Assembly (NCBI GenBank): GCA_003242685.1
Contig: QGVD01000032.1
Span: forward strand, 1 to 38,655
Reading direction: 5' to 3'
Source: Pseudomonadota bacterium
GTDB lineage: Bacteria > Pseudomonadota > Gammaproteobacteria > Steroidobacterales > Steroidobacteraceae
Length of the DNA stretch: 38,655 bases
Under the pieces are notes generated by a model. The model was given only the letters and a program-made list of their open reading frames with translations. It ran no database searches and had not been told where the DNA came from. The position numbers and the translations under genes are program-made. Shown here in pieces: positions 15,198 to 24,423 of the stretch (within the stretch, counting starts at the first letter, position 1; each line of letters opens with the position of its first letter).

Positions 15198-17234
15198 ATG
15201 GAAAATCCCCTGCTGGGCCAGGAGCCCCTGCCGCCGTTTGCGCACATTCGTCCGGAGCACGTCGAGCCCGCGATCCGCGAGCTGCTCGCCCGTAACCGGG
15301 CCGAGATCGAAAGGCTGGCCGCGATCGAGAACCCGACCTTCGCCACGGTCGTCGAGCCGCTGGAGGAGCTGCATCACCGGCTGGCGCGCACGTGGTCGCC
15401 GGTCAGTCACCTCAACGCGGTGCTCAACTCGGACTCGCTGCGCGCGGCCTACAACGCCTGCCTGCCCCTGCTGTCCGAGTACCAGACCGACCTTCAGCAG
15501 AACGAGGCGCTCTACCGGGCCTACCGGCTGATCGAGGAGCGCGAGGGGCCGAGCCTCGATCCCGACCAGCGGAAGGTCCTCGAGCACGCGCTGCGCGAGT
15601 TCCGGCTCGCCGGCGTCGGCCTCGATCCGCAGCGCAAGGAGCGCTTCAAGGCGGTGATGCTGGAGCTGACCCAGCTCCAGGCGCGCTTCGAGGAGAACGT
15701 TCTCGATGCGACGAACGGCTGGTCGTACCGGGTGACGGACCCGGCCGAGCTGCGCGGCCTCAACGACACGATCATCGAGCAGGCGCGGCGCCGTGCGCAC
15801 GAGCAGCACCTCGAGGGCTGGCTCCTCACGCTCGACCAGCCGACGTACGTGGCGGTGGTCACCGACGCGGAATCCGAGACGCTCCGCCGCGCCTTCTACG
15901 AAGCCTGGACGACGCGCGCATCGGATCGCGGACCCAACGCGGGCCGCTGGGACAACACCCAGGTCATGGAAGGGATTCTCCGGCTGCGCCACGAGGCTGC
16001 GCAGCTCCTCGACTTCAGGAACTACGCCGAATACGCGCTCGCGACGCGCATGGCGCGCAGCGTCGACGAGGTGCTGCAGTTCCTGCAGGACCTCGCCCGC
16101 GCGGGACGGCCGGCGGCCGAGCGCGAGCTCGCCGAGCTCGAAGCCTTCGCGGGGCGCCGGCTCGCCGCCTGGGACGTGAGCTTCTATTCGGAGCGGCTGC
16201 AGCGCAGCCGCTATTCGGTGTCGCAGGAAGAGCTGCGGCCGTACTTCCCGCTGCCGAGGGTACTCCAGGGTCTCTTCGAGGTGGCCGAGCGGCTCTTCGA
16301 GCTCAGGATCCGCGAGCGGAGCGGCGTGCCGGTATGGCACGGGGACGTGCGCTTCTTCGAGCTGCAGGACCGTACCGGACAGACGATCGGCGGTTTCTAT
16401 CTCGACGCCTATGCACGTCCCAACAAGCGCAGCGGCGCCTGGATGGATGAGTGCATCGGCCGCAAGCGGCTGAGCACGGGTACGGCGCTGCCGATCGCTT
16501 ATCTGGTCTGCAACTTCCTGCCGCCCGGTGACGGCCGCCCGGCGCTGCTCACGCACGACGACGTGCTCACGCTGTTCCACGAGTTCGGGCACGGGCTGCA
16601 CCACTTGCTGACACGGGTCAGCTACCCGAGTCTCGCCGGCATCAACGGTGTGGCGTGGGATGCCGTCGAGCTGCCGAGCCAGTTCCTCGAGAACTACGCG
16701 TGGCATCCCGACGTCCTGCAGCGCATCTCGTGTCACGTGAGCACGGGCGAGCCGCTGCCCGAGAAGATGCAGTCGCAGCTCATCGCCACGCGCAGCTTCC
16801 ACGCGGGGCTGCAGCTCATGCGGCAGCTCGAGTTCGCGCTGTTCGACTTCCGGCTGCACGCCGGCTACGACCCGGCGCGCGGCGGCCGGATCCTCGAGAC
16901 ACTGAACGAGGTCCGGCGCGAGGTCGCGGTGGTCCCGGTGCCCGAGTGGAACCGCTTCGCACACAGCTTCGGGCACATCTTCGCGGGCGGCTACGCGGCC
17001 GGCTACTACAGCTACAAGTGGGCCGAGGTGCTCGCGGCGGACGCCTTCTCCGCCTTCGAGGAGAACGGCGTGTTCGACAGCGGCACGGCGCGGCGCTTCC
17101 TGGATGCCATCCTCTCGCGCGGCGGCACGCGCGATCCGCTCGACGCCTTCATCGAGTTCCGCGGCCGCAAGCCGGACATCCGCCCGCTCCTGCGTCAGCA
17201 CGGCATCACTGCGACGGGTGAGCTCGCCGCATGA
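15198..17234 (+). CDS. prlC: Oligopeptidase A (M3 metallopeptidase)
   Basis: PrlC degrades short peptides, including cleaved signal peptides, in the cytoplasm. From ATG 15198 it has 678 residues (E. coli 680) and begins MENPLLGQEPLPPFAHI, matching the family. The zinc site is FHEFGHGLHHLL with H461, E462 and H465; the third ligand is probably the Glu of GVAWDAVELPSQFLEN. The ending, with GYAAGYYSYKWAEVLAADAF and FLDAILSRGG, is typical of M3A enzymes. The frame is open for another 488 codons upstream, but that stretch is antisense to gor and looks noncoding. The stop overlaps the next gene as ATGA. Confidence 0.97.
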   Translation: MENPLLGQEPLPPFAHIRPEHVEPAIRELLARNRAEIERLAAIENPTFATVVEPLEELHHRLARTWSPVSHLNAVLNSDSLRAAYNACLPLLSEYQTDLQQNEALYRAYRLIEEREGPSLDPDQRKVLEHALREFRLAGVGLDPQRKERFKAVMLELTQLQARFEENVLDATNGWSYRVTDPAELRGLNDTIIEQARRRAHEQHLEGWLLTLDQPTYVAVVTDAESETLRRAFYEAWTTRASDRGPNAGRWDNTQVMEGILRLRHEAAQLLDFRNYAEYALATRMARSVDEVLQFLQDLARAGRPAAERELAELEAFAGRRLAAWDVSFYSERLQRSRYSVSQEELRPYFPLPRVLQGLFEVAERLFELRIRERSGVPVWHGDVRFFELQDRTGQTIGGFYLDAYARPNKRSGAWMDECIGRKRLSTGTALPIAYLVCNFLPPGDGRPALLTHDDVLTLFHEFGHGLHHLLTRVSYPSLAGINGVAWDAVELPSQFLENYAWHPDVLQRISCHVSTGEPLPEKMQSQLIATRSFHAGLQLMRQLEFALFDFRLHAGYDPARGGRILETLNEVRREVAVVPVPEWNRFAHSFGHIFAGGYAAGYYSYKWAEVLAADAFSAFEENGVFDSGTARRFLDAILSRGGTRDPLDAFIEFRGRKPDIRPLLRQHGITATGELAA

Positions 17235-17851
17235 GTTTCCGTCCGCGGCATCCGGCGCCTCGTCTGGTTCGCCTGAGGCCGTTCGGTGCGGCGGCGCTGA
17301 CCGCCGCGCTCCTCGTGTGCGTCGGAGTCGCGCGCGCGGAGCCGATGTACGTCATCGAGCAGCTCGTCGTCGGCGTGAACAGCGAGCCGGGCGGCGAGGG
17401 CGAAAGGCTCGCCTCGATCCGCAGCGGCGATCGTGTCGAGGTCGTCGAGCGCAACGGCGATCATGCCCGCGTACGCCTGCCATCGGGAATCGAAGGCTGG
17501 GTGCGCGCGTCGTATCTCTCGCGCGAGCTGCCGCTGAGGCAGCGGCTCGACGAGCGCACGCGCGAGCTCGAAGAGCTGCGCGCACAGCTCGGCCGGCTGC
17601 AGAGCGAGCTCGCCGATGCGCGCGCCGCGAACCGCACGGAAACCGCACCCGTTGCCGCCGCGGCGGAGCTCGGCTCCGCGCAGCCGCCGGCGCAGCCGCC
17701 GATCATCGGCTCGGGCGCGCCGAAGCGCACGCTTTCCTGGGGATGGATCGTCACCGTTGCCGTTCTCGCCCTGGTCGCGGGCTTCGTGCTCGGCTGGAAA
17801 GCGCTCGACCGGCGCATCCGCCGCAAGTACGGTGGACTGAAGATCTACTGA
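17231..17851 (+). CDS. SH3-domain membrane-anchored protein (TIGR04211 type)
   Basis: The 206-residue protein has an N-terminal signal peptide (AALTAALLVCVGVARA) and a bacterial SH3-like domain (about residues 37-100: MYVIEQLVVGVNSEPGG, then GDHARVRLPSGIEGWVRASYLS). A coiled coil follows (LDERTRELEELRAQLGRL), then one transmembrane helix (WIVTVAVLALVAGFVLGW) and a basic cytoplasmic end (RRIRRKYGGLKIY). This is the layout of the TIGR04211 'SH3 and anchor' family (YgiM-like). The SH3 part is probably periplasmic. Function is not established. It is translationally coupled to prlC by the ATGA overlap, and xthA starts 31 bases after it. Confidence 0.9.
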   Translation: MSFRPRHPAPRLVRLRPFGAAALTAALLVCVGVARAEPMYVIEQLVVGVNSEPGGEGERLASIRSGDRVEVVERNGDHARVRLPSGIEGWVRASYLSRELPLRQRLDERTRELEELRAQLGRLQSELADARAANRTETAPVAAAAELGSAQPPAQPPIIGSGAPKRTLSWGWIVTVAVLALVAGFVLGWKALDRRIRRKYGGLKIY

Positions 17852-17882
17852 ACCCTCGATCGAAGCCGCGGAGTGCACGCCC

Positions 17883-18650
17883 GTGCTCATCGCCACATGG
17901 AACGTGAATTCGCTGCGCGTGAGGCTGCCTCAGGTGCTCGCCTGGCTCCCGCAGTCGGGCGCCGACGTGCTCGCGATGCAGGAAACGAAGCTCACCGATG
18001 CCGAGTTTCCCCGCGCCGAGCTCGAGGCCGCGGGCTTTCACGTCGTATTCAGCGGCCAGAAGACCTACAACGGCGTGGCGCTCCTCTCGCGCTGGCCCTG
18101 CGAGGACGTCGTCACCGACATTCCCGGCTTCGAAGACCCGGCGCGCCGCGTCCTTGCCGCGACGACCAACGGCCTGCGCGTGGTGAACGTCTACGTGCCG
18201 AACGGCCAGACGGTCGGTTCCGACAAGTTCGAATACAAGCTGCGCTGGCTGGCCGCGCTCGAGAGCTGGCTGCGCGAGGAAGTGCGCCGGCACGATCAGC
18301 TCGTGGTGCTCGGCGATTTCAACATCGCGCCGGACGACCGTGACGTTCACGATCCGCCGTCGTGGGAGGGCGGCGTTCACGTGAGCGAGCCGGAGCGGCA
18401 GGCACTTCGCTCGCTCCTTGCCGTCGGCCTGGTGGACGTATTCCGGCTGTTCGACCAGCCGCCTGACACCTACAGCTGGTGGGACTACCGCGCCTTCGCC
18501 TTCCGTCGCAACCACGGACTGCGCATCGACCTGATCCTTGCCCACGAGCGCCTGGCTCCCCGCTGCCGCGAATGCCGCATCGATCGCGAGCCCCGCCGCG
18601 CGGAGCGGCCCTCCGACCACGCTCCCGTTCTCGCACGCTTCGATATCTGA
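17883..18650 (+). CDS. xthA: Exodeoxyribonuclease III
   Basis: XthA is an AP endonuclease and 3'-5' exonuclease of base-excision repair. The 255-residue protein (E. coli 268) begins at GTG 17883 with MLIATWNVNSLRVRLPQVL. It has the EEP-fold motifs: LAMQETKL (metal-binding Glu), VYVPNGQTVGS, LGDFNIAPDDRDVHDP, SWWDYRAFAFRRNHGLRIDL and the terminal SDHAPV with the catalytic Asp-His. The start GTG is favoured because it opens exactly at the conserved first strand. It is the third gene of the prlC-SH3-xthA run. Confidence 0.96.
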   Translation: MLIATWNVNSLRVRLPQVLAWLPQSGADVLAMQETKLTDAEFPRAELEAAGFHVVFSGQKTYNGVALLSRWPCEDVVTDIPGFEDPARRVLAATTNGLRVVNVYVPNGQTVGSDKFEYKLRWLAALESWLREEVRRHDQLVVLGDFNIAPDDRDVHDPPSWEGGVHVSEPERQALRSLLAVGLVDVFRLFDQPPDTYSWWDYRAFAFRRNHGLRIDLILAHERLAPRCRECRIDREPRRAERPSDHAPVLARFDI

Positions 18651-18856
18651 CCGTCGGCCACCGGCCGGCCGGTACCCATGCATCGCCGCGTCGCGACGCA
18701 GCGGCGCGATGCGACAGAACACACCCTGAAGGCGGACGTTGCCCGCTCGTGAAAGTGTGCGGCGTGTCTCGGCCGCGATCCCGGCGCCTGCCTAGACTGG
18801 GTCTCGCGGATGGGGGGAAGGCCGAGCGGCTGCCACAGGCCGCGGATCAATACCGA

Positions 18857-19861
18857 ATGACAGGCGCGCGTCGCAGCGATTACGACGTCACCAATACCGT
18901 TCAGGTCAGCTCTCCCGCCGCGGTACGCAGTGCGGTCGAGTCGCTGCTCCGGAGCGCGTGGCCGGATATCGCGCTCGAGCCTCTGGCACACGCGTTCGAC
19001 TACTTCGAACGGCTGTTCGCCGGTCAGGTCCCCGGCTTCTTCGGCGTCGACACCGTCTACCACGACCGGCAGCACACGCTCGACATCACCCTGGCGCTCG
19101 CGCGGCTGATGGTGGGATACGAGCGGCAGCAGGAACCCGAGCTGTGCTTCGGCGCGGAGCGCGCCGTGGTCGGCATCATCACCGGCCTGTTCCACGACGT
19201 CGGCTATCTCCGCCGCACGGACGACGACCGTCACTATGTCAACGGCGCCGAGCTCACCCGCATCCACGTCTCGCGCGGCGCACGCTTCCTCGCCGAATAC
19301 CTCCCCATCGTCGGCCTCGATCACTGGACGGACGTCGCCACGCAGATCGTCCACTTCACGGGCTACGAAGTGCCCTTCGATCAGATCCGGCTCAGCGATC
19401 CACGGGACGTCAAGCTCGGGCACCTCCTCGGGACGGCGGATCTCATCGCCCAGATGGCCGATCGCTGCTATCTCGAGAAATGCCGGGACCGCCTGTACGC
19501 GGAGTTCGTGCTCGGGGGCGTCGCGCTGCCGATCGCGGCGAATGGTGGCCGCGAGGTCCGGTACGCATCGGGACTCGATCTGCTGCGTCAGACACCGGAA
19601 TTCATCGCCGAGGTGCGCTCGAAGCGGCTCGACGGCGAGTTCGAAGGTGCCTACCGCTACCTCGAGATCCTCTTCGGCGGCCGCAATCCCTACATGGAGG
19701 CGATCGACCGCAACGCGGACTATCTGCGCCAGATCCTGCGCAGCGAGAACTGGCGCATGCTCAGGCGCAATCCGCCGATCTTCTCCGCCCTGCCCGATCC
19801 CATGGTCGAGATGCGCGGCCTGATGCTGCGCTATATCAAGAAGGCCTGGTCGGGCGACTAG
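18857..19861 (+). CDS. HD-domain phosphohydrolase resembling class I cyclic-nucleotide phosphodiesterases
   Basis: The protein has 334 residues from ATG 18857. No Shine-Dalgarno is visible and the frame stays open upstream, so the start is uncertain. The HD fold is marked by VYHDRQHTLDITLALARLM (H69, H73) and GIITGLFHDVGYLRR (H113, D114), then HVSRGARFLAEY and a later HLLGTADLIAQMADRCY. The Y-H-x3-H...H-D-V layout matches the metal-binding start of class I cyclic-nucleotide phosphodiesterases better than HD-GYP, which it lacks. The C-terminal 100 residues end in FSALPDPMVEMRGLMLRYI. No signal peptide or membrane helix is seen. The GGDEF/EAL gene follows after 165 bases. The PDE role is inference. 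Confidence 0.8.
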   Translation: MTGARRSDYDVTNTVQVSSPAAVRSAVESLLRSAWPDIALEPLAHAFDYFERLFAGQVPGFFGVDTVYHDRQHTLDITLALARLMVGYERQQEPELCFGAERAVVGIITGLFHDVGYLRRTDDDRHYVNGAELTRIHVSRGARFLAEYLPIVGLDHWTDVATQIVHFTGYEVPFDQIRLSDPRDVKLGHLLGTADLIAQMADRCYLEKCRDRLYAEFVLGGVALPIAANGGREVRYASGLDLLRQTPEFIAEVRSKRLDGEFEGAYRYLEILFGGRNPYMEAIDRNADYLRQILRSENWRMLRRNPPIFSALPDPMVEMRGLMLRYIKKAWSGD

Positions 19862-19966
19862 CGCCGCGTCCGCGGCGAAACGGCTCCCGGCAAACCCCGC
19901 TGAAGGCGCGTTCACGGCGTCATCGGCCCTTATTGGCATGGCCGCTTGCGCCTCCGGGCAGTTAAT

Positions 19967-19990
19967 ATCCCCTGTACAACCAAAGGGGAT
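19967..19990. promoter_or_regulatory. Inverted repeat upstream of the GGDEF/EAL gene
   Basis: ATCCCCT (19967-19973) and its reverse complement AGGGGAT (19984-19990) are separated by 10 bases. They overlap the AT-rich TTAATAT patch, 37 bases upstream of the GTG start. It could be an operator or a leader hairpin. No T-run follows, so it is not a terminator. Confidence 0.3.
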
Positions 19991-20026
19991 CGCCGGCCCG
20001 TTCTTCCGGGCAGGCCGGCGTACATC

Positions 20027-22513
20027 GTGGGAATCGTCAGTCTCAAGCTCAAGTACGCCAGCGCTGCGTTCGTTGCGGCCCTGATCGCCGGCGCCGCCAT
20101 CCTCTCCCTCGTGCTGTGGCAGCAACGCGGAGGTGCCGAGCGCCTCGGCGCGCTGGCACAGTCCGCCGTACAGGAGAGCGTGCTGCTCGAGCTGCGCAAC
20201 CGCGCGGTCGTGAGCGCCCGCCTGGCCGCGCAGGCGGCTCAGGACGCCGCGCTGACCCGGGACACCGCCGCGCTGGCCCGGAGCCTGGAGCCCGTACTCG
20301 CCGACCCGACGCTCCTCGAGCTCACGGTGCGCGACCTCGACGGAAGCGTCCTCTTCGACTGGCGGCGGCCCGAGGGGACGACTTCGGGGATCCTCACCGC
20401 CGAAGCCGTCGAACCCGTCCGGCCGATGGTCGAGGCGATGCCCGGGGTTCCGACGCCGCGGACCGTCGCGGAGGTGCGTCTCGTGGTCGCCGAGGCGGCC
20501 GCGTCACGTGCCCCGAACGTCGCCAGCCGCCTGGCGGCGGAGGTGCACCGGGACTCCCGCCGCGCGCTGGTCATCGGCCTCGCCCTCGCGGCCGGGCTCG
20601 GAATCCTCGGTGCGTGGATCGCCTGGCGCGCGGCGCGTGGCCTCGAGCGGCCCATCGTCGCGCTCATCAAGAGCGCGGACCGCATCGGCCAGGGCGACTA
20701 CACGCGGCCGCTCAACGTGGAGCGCCGCGACGAGATCGGTGAGCTGCAGCAGGCGCTCGAGCGCATGCGCCACAAGCTGCGGCAGACGATGATCACCAAG
20801 GACTACCTGTACACGGTCCTCAACGGCATGACGGACGCCGTGTTCGTCACCTCGCCGGAGGGCGTGATCAAGGTGGCCAACCAGACCGCCTGCAAGCTCC
20901 TCGGTTACGGCGAGGAAGAGCTGCTCGGCCGGAGCCTGCGTTCCATGCTCGACGAGCGCGAGCGCCAGAACTTCGATATCGCGCAGGCCGCGCAGGAGAC
21001 GCGCGAGACCGTCGTGCGCACGCGCCAGGGTCAGACGATTCCCGTCGCGCTCACCGGATCGCAGATCGTGAGCGACGACCCGCAGTTCCAGGGCTGCATC
21101 TTCGTGGCGCGCAACATCACCGACCGCAAGCGCGCCGAGCGCCGCATCCGCTACCTCGCGCGCTACGACGCGCTCACCAAGGTTCCGAACCGGATGCAGT
21201 TCCACCACCTGCTGCAGCAGGCGATCGCGCGCGCGCTGCGCAGCGGCCATGCGGTGGCGCTGCTGTACCTCGACATGGATCGCTTCAAGGAGGTCAACGA
21301 CACCTTCGGGCATGCGTCGGGCGACCGTGTCCTCGAGGTGCTCGCGGAACGCCTCACGCGCGCGCTGCCCAGGGACACCGTGATCGGCCGCCTCGCGGGC
21401 GACGAATTCGCGCTGATCGTCGAGGGACTCCCGCTCGAATCCGACAACCGCGGACCCATCGCCCACCTCGCGCGCTCGATCCTCACCGAGGTGAGCCGGG
21501 CGTTCCAGCTCAACCAGCACGAGGTCTTCCTCACGGCGAGCATCGGCATCGCGTTCTGCCCGCGCGACGCGGAGAACGTCATCGACCTCATCCGCAACGC
21601 GGATGCCGCCATGTACTACTCGAAGCAGAACGGCGGCAACACCTTCGCGTTCTACTCGCCCGAGATGAACGCCGCGGCGGTCGAGCGGCTCATGCTGAAG
21701 AGCAAGCTGCGCCGCGCGCTCGAGCGCGACGAGTTCGTCATCGCCTACCAGCCGAAGGTCGACCTGCGCAACGGGCGCATCATCGGCGCCGAGGCGCTCC
21801 TGCGCTGGCGGCTGCCGGGCCACGGCGACATTCCGCCCGGACAGTTCATTCCCCTCGCGGAGGAGACGAACCTCATCCTCGACATCGGCGAGTGGGTGCT
21901 GAACCGCGTGTGCATGGACTACCGCGAGATGCAGCAGCAGGTCGCCGATCCGGGCCGCATCTCGCTGAATCTCTCGCTCAAGCAGCTCAGGCAGGCGAGC
22001 TTCATCCTGCGCTGCCGCTCGGTGTTCCGGAAGTACGGCGTCTCGCCCACTTCCTTCGAGCTCGAGATCACCGAGACCACCCTCATGGCCGACGCGAAGC
22101 GCACAGTGCGGCTGCTCGACGAGCTCTACGCGATGGGCCTGCACCTCTCCATCGACGACTTCGGCACGGGCTACTCCTCGCTCTCGGCCCTGCAGCAGTT
22201 CCCGATCGGCACGCTCAAGATCGATCAGTCCTTCGTGCGCGACGTCGGCGACGACGCGGGCGACGCCACCATCGTGCGCACCATCATCGACATGGGCCGC
22301 AGCCTCGGCATGGACGTCGTCGCGGAAGGCATCGAATCGGTCCGCCACCTGGAGTTCCTGCGCCGGCATCACTGCCAGTACGGACAGGGGCGGCTCTTCG
22401 GTGAGCCCTGCACGTGCGAGGAGCTGCTCGCGCTGCTCGCCCGTCAGGCCGCGGGCACTCCACCCTTTGCGCATCTCCTGCCCCAGGAGGGGGCCGTCTC
22501 GCGCAGCGCCTGA
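20027..22513 (+). CDS. Membrane-bound PAS-GGDEF-EAL protein (cyclic-di-GMP turnover)
   Basis: The protein has 828 residues from GTG 20027. A TTG at 19946 is possible but places an unlikely tail before the first membrane helix. Order: transmembrane helix (FVAALIAGAAILSLVLW), a sensor region of about 160 residues, a second helix (VIGLALAAGLGILGAWIAW), HAMP (about 200-255), PAS (about 265-375), GGDEF (motif AGDEF, residues 457-461) and EAL (EALLR at 589-593; DDFGTGYSS from D710). EAL catalytic residues look intact, so phosphodiesterase activity is likely. The GGDEF motif has Ala first, which is often still active. The usual RxxD inhibitory site is LPRD here, so product inhibition is probably absent. 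yheS starts 2 bases downstream. Confidence 0.94.
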   Translation: MGIVSLKLKYASAAFVAALIAGAAILSLVLWQQRGGAERLGALAQSAVQESVLLELRNRAVVSARLAAQAAQDAALTRDTAALARSLEPVLADPTLLELTVRDLDGSVLFDWRRPEGTTSGILTAEAVEPVRPMVEAMPGVPTPRTVAEVRLVVAEAAASRAPNVASRLAAEVHRDSRRALVIGLALAAGLGILGAWIAWRAARGLERPIVALIKSADRIGQGDYTRPLNVERRDEIGELQQALERMRHKLRQTMITKDYLYTVLNGMTDAVFVTSPEGVIKVANQTACKLLGYGEEELLGRSLRSMLDERERQNFDIAQAAQETRETVVRTRQGQTIPVALTGSQIVSDDPQFQGCIFVARNITDRKRAERRIRYLARYDALTKVPNRMQFHHLLQQAIARALRSGHAVALLYLDMDRFKEVNDTFGHASGDRVLEVLAERLTRALPRDTVIGRLAGDEFALIVEGLPLESDNRGPIAHLARSILTEVSRAFQLNQHEVFLTASIGIAFCPRDAENVIDLIRNADAAMYYSKQNGGNTFAFYSPEMNAAAVERLMLKSKLRRALERDEFVIAYQPKVDLRNGRIIGAEALLRWRLPGHGDIPPGQFIPLAEETNLILDIGEWVLNRVCMDYREMQQQVADPGRISLNLSLKQLRQASFILRCRSVFRKYGVSPTSFELEITETTLMADAKRTVRLLDELYAMGLHLSIDDFGTGYSSLSALQQFPIGTLKIDQSFVRDVGDDAGDATIVRTIIDMGRSLGMDVVAEGIESVRHLEFLRRHHCQYGQGRLFGEPCTCEELLALLARQAAGTPPFAHLLPQEGAVSRSA

Positions 22514-22515
22514 TC

Positions 22516-24423
22516 GTGCTCGTTCTCTCCGACGTCCGCCTCCGCCGCGGCTCCCAGGTGCTCATCGAGGGAGCCGATCTCACCGTGTTCCGCGGCGAGA
22601 AGATCGGCATCGTCGGGCGCAACGGCTGCGGCAAGTCGACGCTCCTCGCGCTGATCTGCGGCGATCTGGCACCCGATGCCGGCGAGTACACGGCCCCACC
22701 GGGGCTCACGATCTCGTGGGTGGCGCAGGAGCTGCCCGAGACGGACGCACCGCTCGTCGAGTACGTGCTCGACGGTGACGTCGAGCTGCGGCAGGTCGAA
22801 GCCGGGATCGCGCGGGCAACCGAGAGCGGGGACGGTGCGCGCCTCGCCCTGCTGCACGCGGAGTACGAACGGCTGGGCGGCTACGCCGCACGGGCCCGCG
22901 CGGCGCGGCTGTGCGACGGGCTCGGCTTCGACCCGGGCGAACTCGAGCGGCCCGTGCGCGAGTTCTCCGGCGGTCTGCAGATGCGCGCCAATCTGGCGCG
23001 CGCGCTCATGCGCCGCTCGGATCTTCTCCTGCTCGACGAGCCCACCAACCACCTCGATCTCGATGCCGTGCTGTGGCTCGAGCAGTGGCTGCGCGAGTAC
23101 GCGGGCACGCTGCTCCTCGTCTCGCACGATCGCGAACTCCTGGATGCGATCGTGGGGCGCATCGTGCACATCGAGGGCGGACAACTCCGCGCGTACGCGG
23201 GCAACTACAGCGCGTTCGAGACACAGTACGCCGCACAGCGCGAGCAGACGCGCGCCCGGATGATCCGTCAGCAGCGCGAAGTGGAGCGCATCCGCGCGTT
23301 CGTCGAGCGCTTCCGGGCCAAGGCCAGCAAGGCGCGCCAGGTGCAGAGCCGCCTCAAGTGGCTCGCCCGCCTCGAGACGATCGCGCCGCTGCACGTCGAC
23401 GAGACCTTCGAATGGGAATTCGCGGAGCCTGCAAAGCTCCCGCGGCCGCTCGTGAGCCTCGAAGAGGTCGCGGCGGGCTATCCCGGTCGGCGCGTGCTCG
23501 AGAAGGTATCGCTCACGATCAATCCGGGCGACCGGCTCGGCGTGCTCGGCCGCAACGGTGCCGGCAAGTCGACCCTGATGCGCATGCTCGCCGGACAGCT
23601 CGCGCCGCTCGGCGGCAGGGTCACGTTCGCGAGCGACGTCGTCACCGGCTTCTTCGCTCAATCGGAGCTCGAGCGTCTCGATCCGCGCAGCACTCCCATC
23701 GGCGAGCTCGCGAGCCGCGGCGGCGAGCTCACGCGCTCCTGGAGCGAGCAGCAGCTCCGCGATCACCTGGGACGCTTCGGCTTCCGCGGCGATCGGGTGT
23801 TCGAACCGACGGCGAGCTTCTCGGGCGGCGAGCGCGCGCGGCTCGCGCTCGCGATCCTCGTCGCGCGGCGGCCCAATCTGCTGCTGCTCGACGAGCCGAC
23901 CAACCATCTCGACTTCGAGATGCGGCAGGCGCTGCTGCTCGCACTGCAGGAATTCCCGGGCGCCGTGGTCGTCGTGTCTCACGATCGCGCGCTGCTGCGC
24001 GGCGCGTGCGACCGCTTCGTGCTGGTCGGGCACGGCACGGTGCGCGAGTTCGACGGCGACCTGGAGGACTATGCCGCGTGGCTGAGAACGCCGGCGCCGG
24101 ATTCGGCGCCGGCGCGGCCCAATCCCGAACGCTCGGCGGCAGCGCGCCGCGAGCAGCGGCGTCTGGAGGCGGAGGCGCGCAATCGCCTGAGCCCGCTGCG
24201 GGCCGAGCAGCGCCGCATCGAGCGTCGCATCGAGGAGCTCGGCGCCGAGCGCGATCGGCTCGAGCGCGAGCTCGCGGATCCGGAGCTCTACACGACCCGG
24301 CCGCTCGAGGAACGGCAGGCGCTCGCGCAGCGCCACGCCCGGATCAGGATGGAAATCGAAGCGCTGGAGGCGCGCTGGCTCGAGATCGGAGAGGCTCTCG
24401 AAGCGCATGCCGCCGCCGAGTGA
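22516..24423 (+). CDS. yheS: ABC-F family ATPase YheS
   Basis: This 635-residue soluble ABC-F protein carries two ATPase domains and no membrane helix; E. coli YheS has 637 residues. Walker A motifs are GRNGCGKST and GRNGAGKST. Signatures are FSGGLQMRANLARAL and FSGGERARLALAI. Walker B motifs are LLLLDEPTNHLDLDAV and LLLLDEPTNHLDFEM. The linker between them (FRAKASKARQVQSRLKWL) and the Arg/Glu-rich coiled-coil end fit YheS rather than Uup or EttA. ABC-F proteins bind the ribosomal E-site region and relieve stalling. The GTG start is 2 bases after the upstream stop. The 3' end overlaps the PLD gene by 17 bases. Confidence 0.94.
   Translation: MLVLSDVRLRRGSQVLIEGADLTVFRGEKIGIVGRNGCGKSTLLALICGDLAPDAGEYTAPPGLTISWVAQELPETDAPLVEYVLDGDVELRQVEAGIARATESGDGARLALLHAEYERLGGYAARARAARLCDGLGFDPGELERPVREFSGGLQMRANLARALMRRSDLLLLDEPTNHLDLDAVLWLEQWLREYAGTLLLVSHDRELLDAIVGRIVHIEGGQLRAYAGNYSAFETQYAAQREQTRARMIRQQREVERIRAFVERFRAKASKARQVQSRLKWLARLETIAPLHVDETFEWEFAEPAKLPRPLVSLEEVAAGYPGRRVLEKVSLTINPGDRLGVLGRNGAGKSTLMRMLAGQLAPLGGRVTFASDVVTGFFAQSELERLDPRSTPIGELASRGGELTRSWSEQQLRDHLGRFGFRGDRVFEPTASFSGGERARLALAILVARRPNLLLLDEPTNHLDFEMRQALLLALQEFPGAVVVVSHDRALLRGACDRFVLVGHGTVREFDGDLEDYAAWLRTPAPDSAPARPNPERSAAARREQRRLEAEARNRLSPLRAEQRRIERRIEELGAERDRLERELADPELYTTRPLEERQALAQRHARIRMEIEALEARWLEIGEALEAHAAAE

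Noticed and set aside
19933..19950. A sigma-54-like TTGGCATGG...TTGC sequence before the GGDEF/EAL gene
   Set aside because: The GG and GC elements are one base too far apart for sigma-54, which tolerates almost no spacing change.
22475..22489. CTCCTG-CCC-CAGGAG hairpin at the end of the GGDEF/EAL gene as a terminator
   Set aside because: It is inside the coding sequence, has no T-run, and yheS begins 2 bases after the stop, so read-through is expected.
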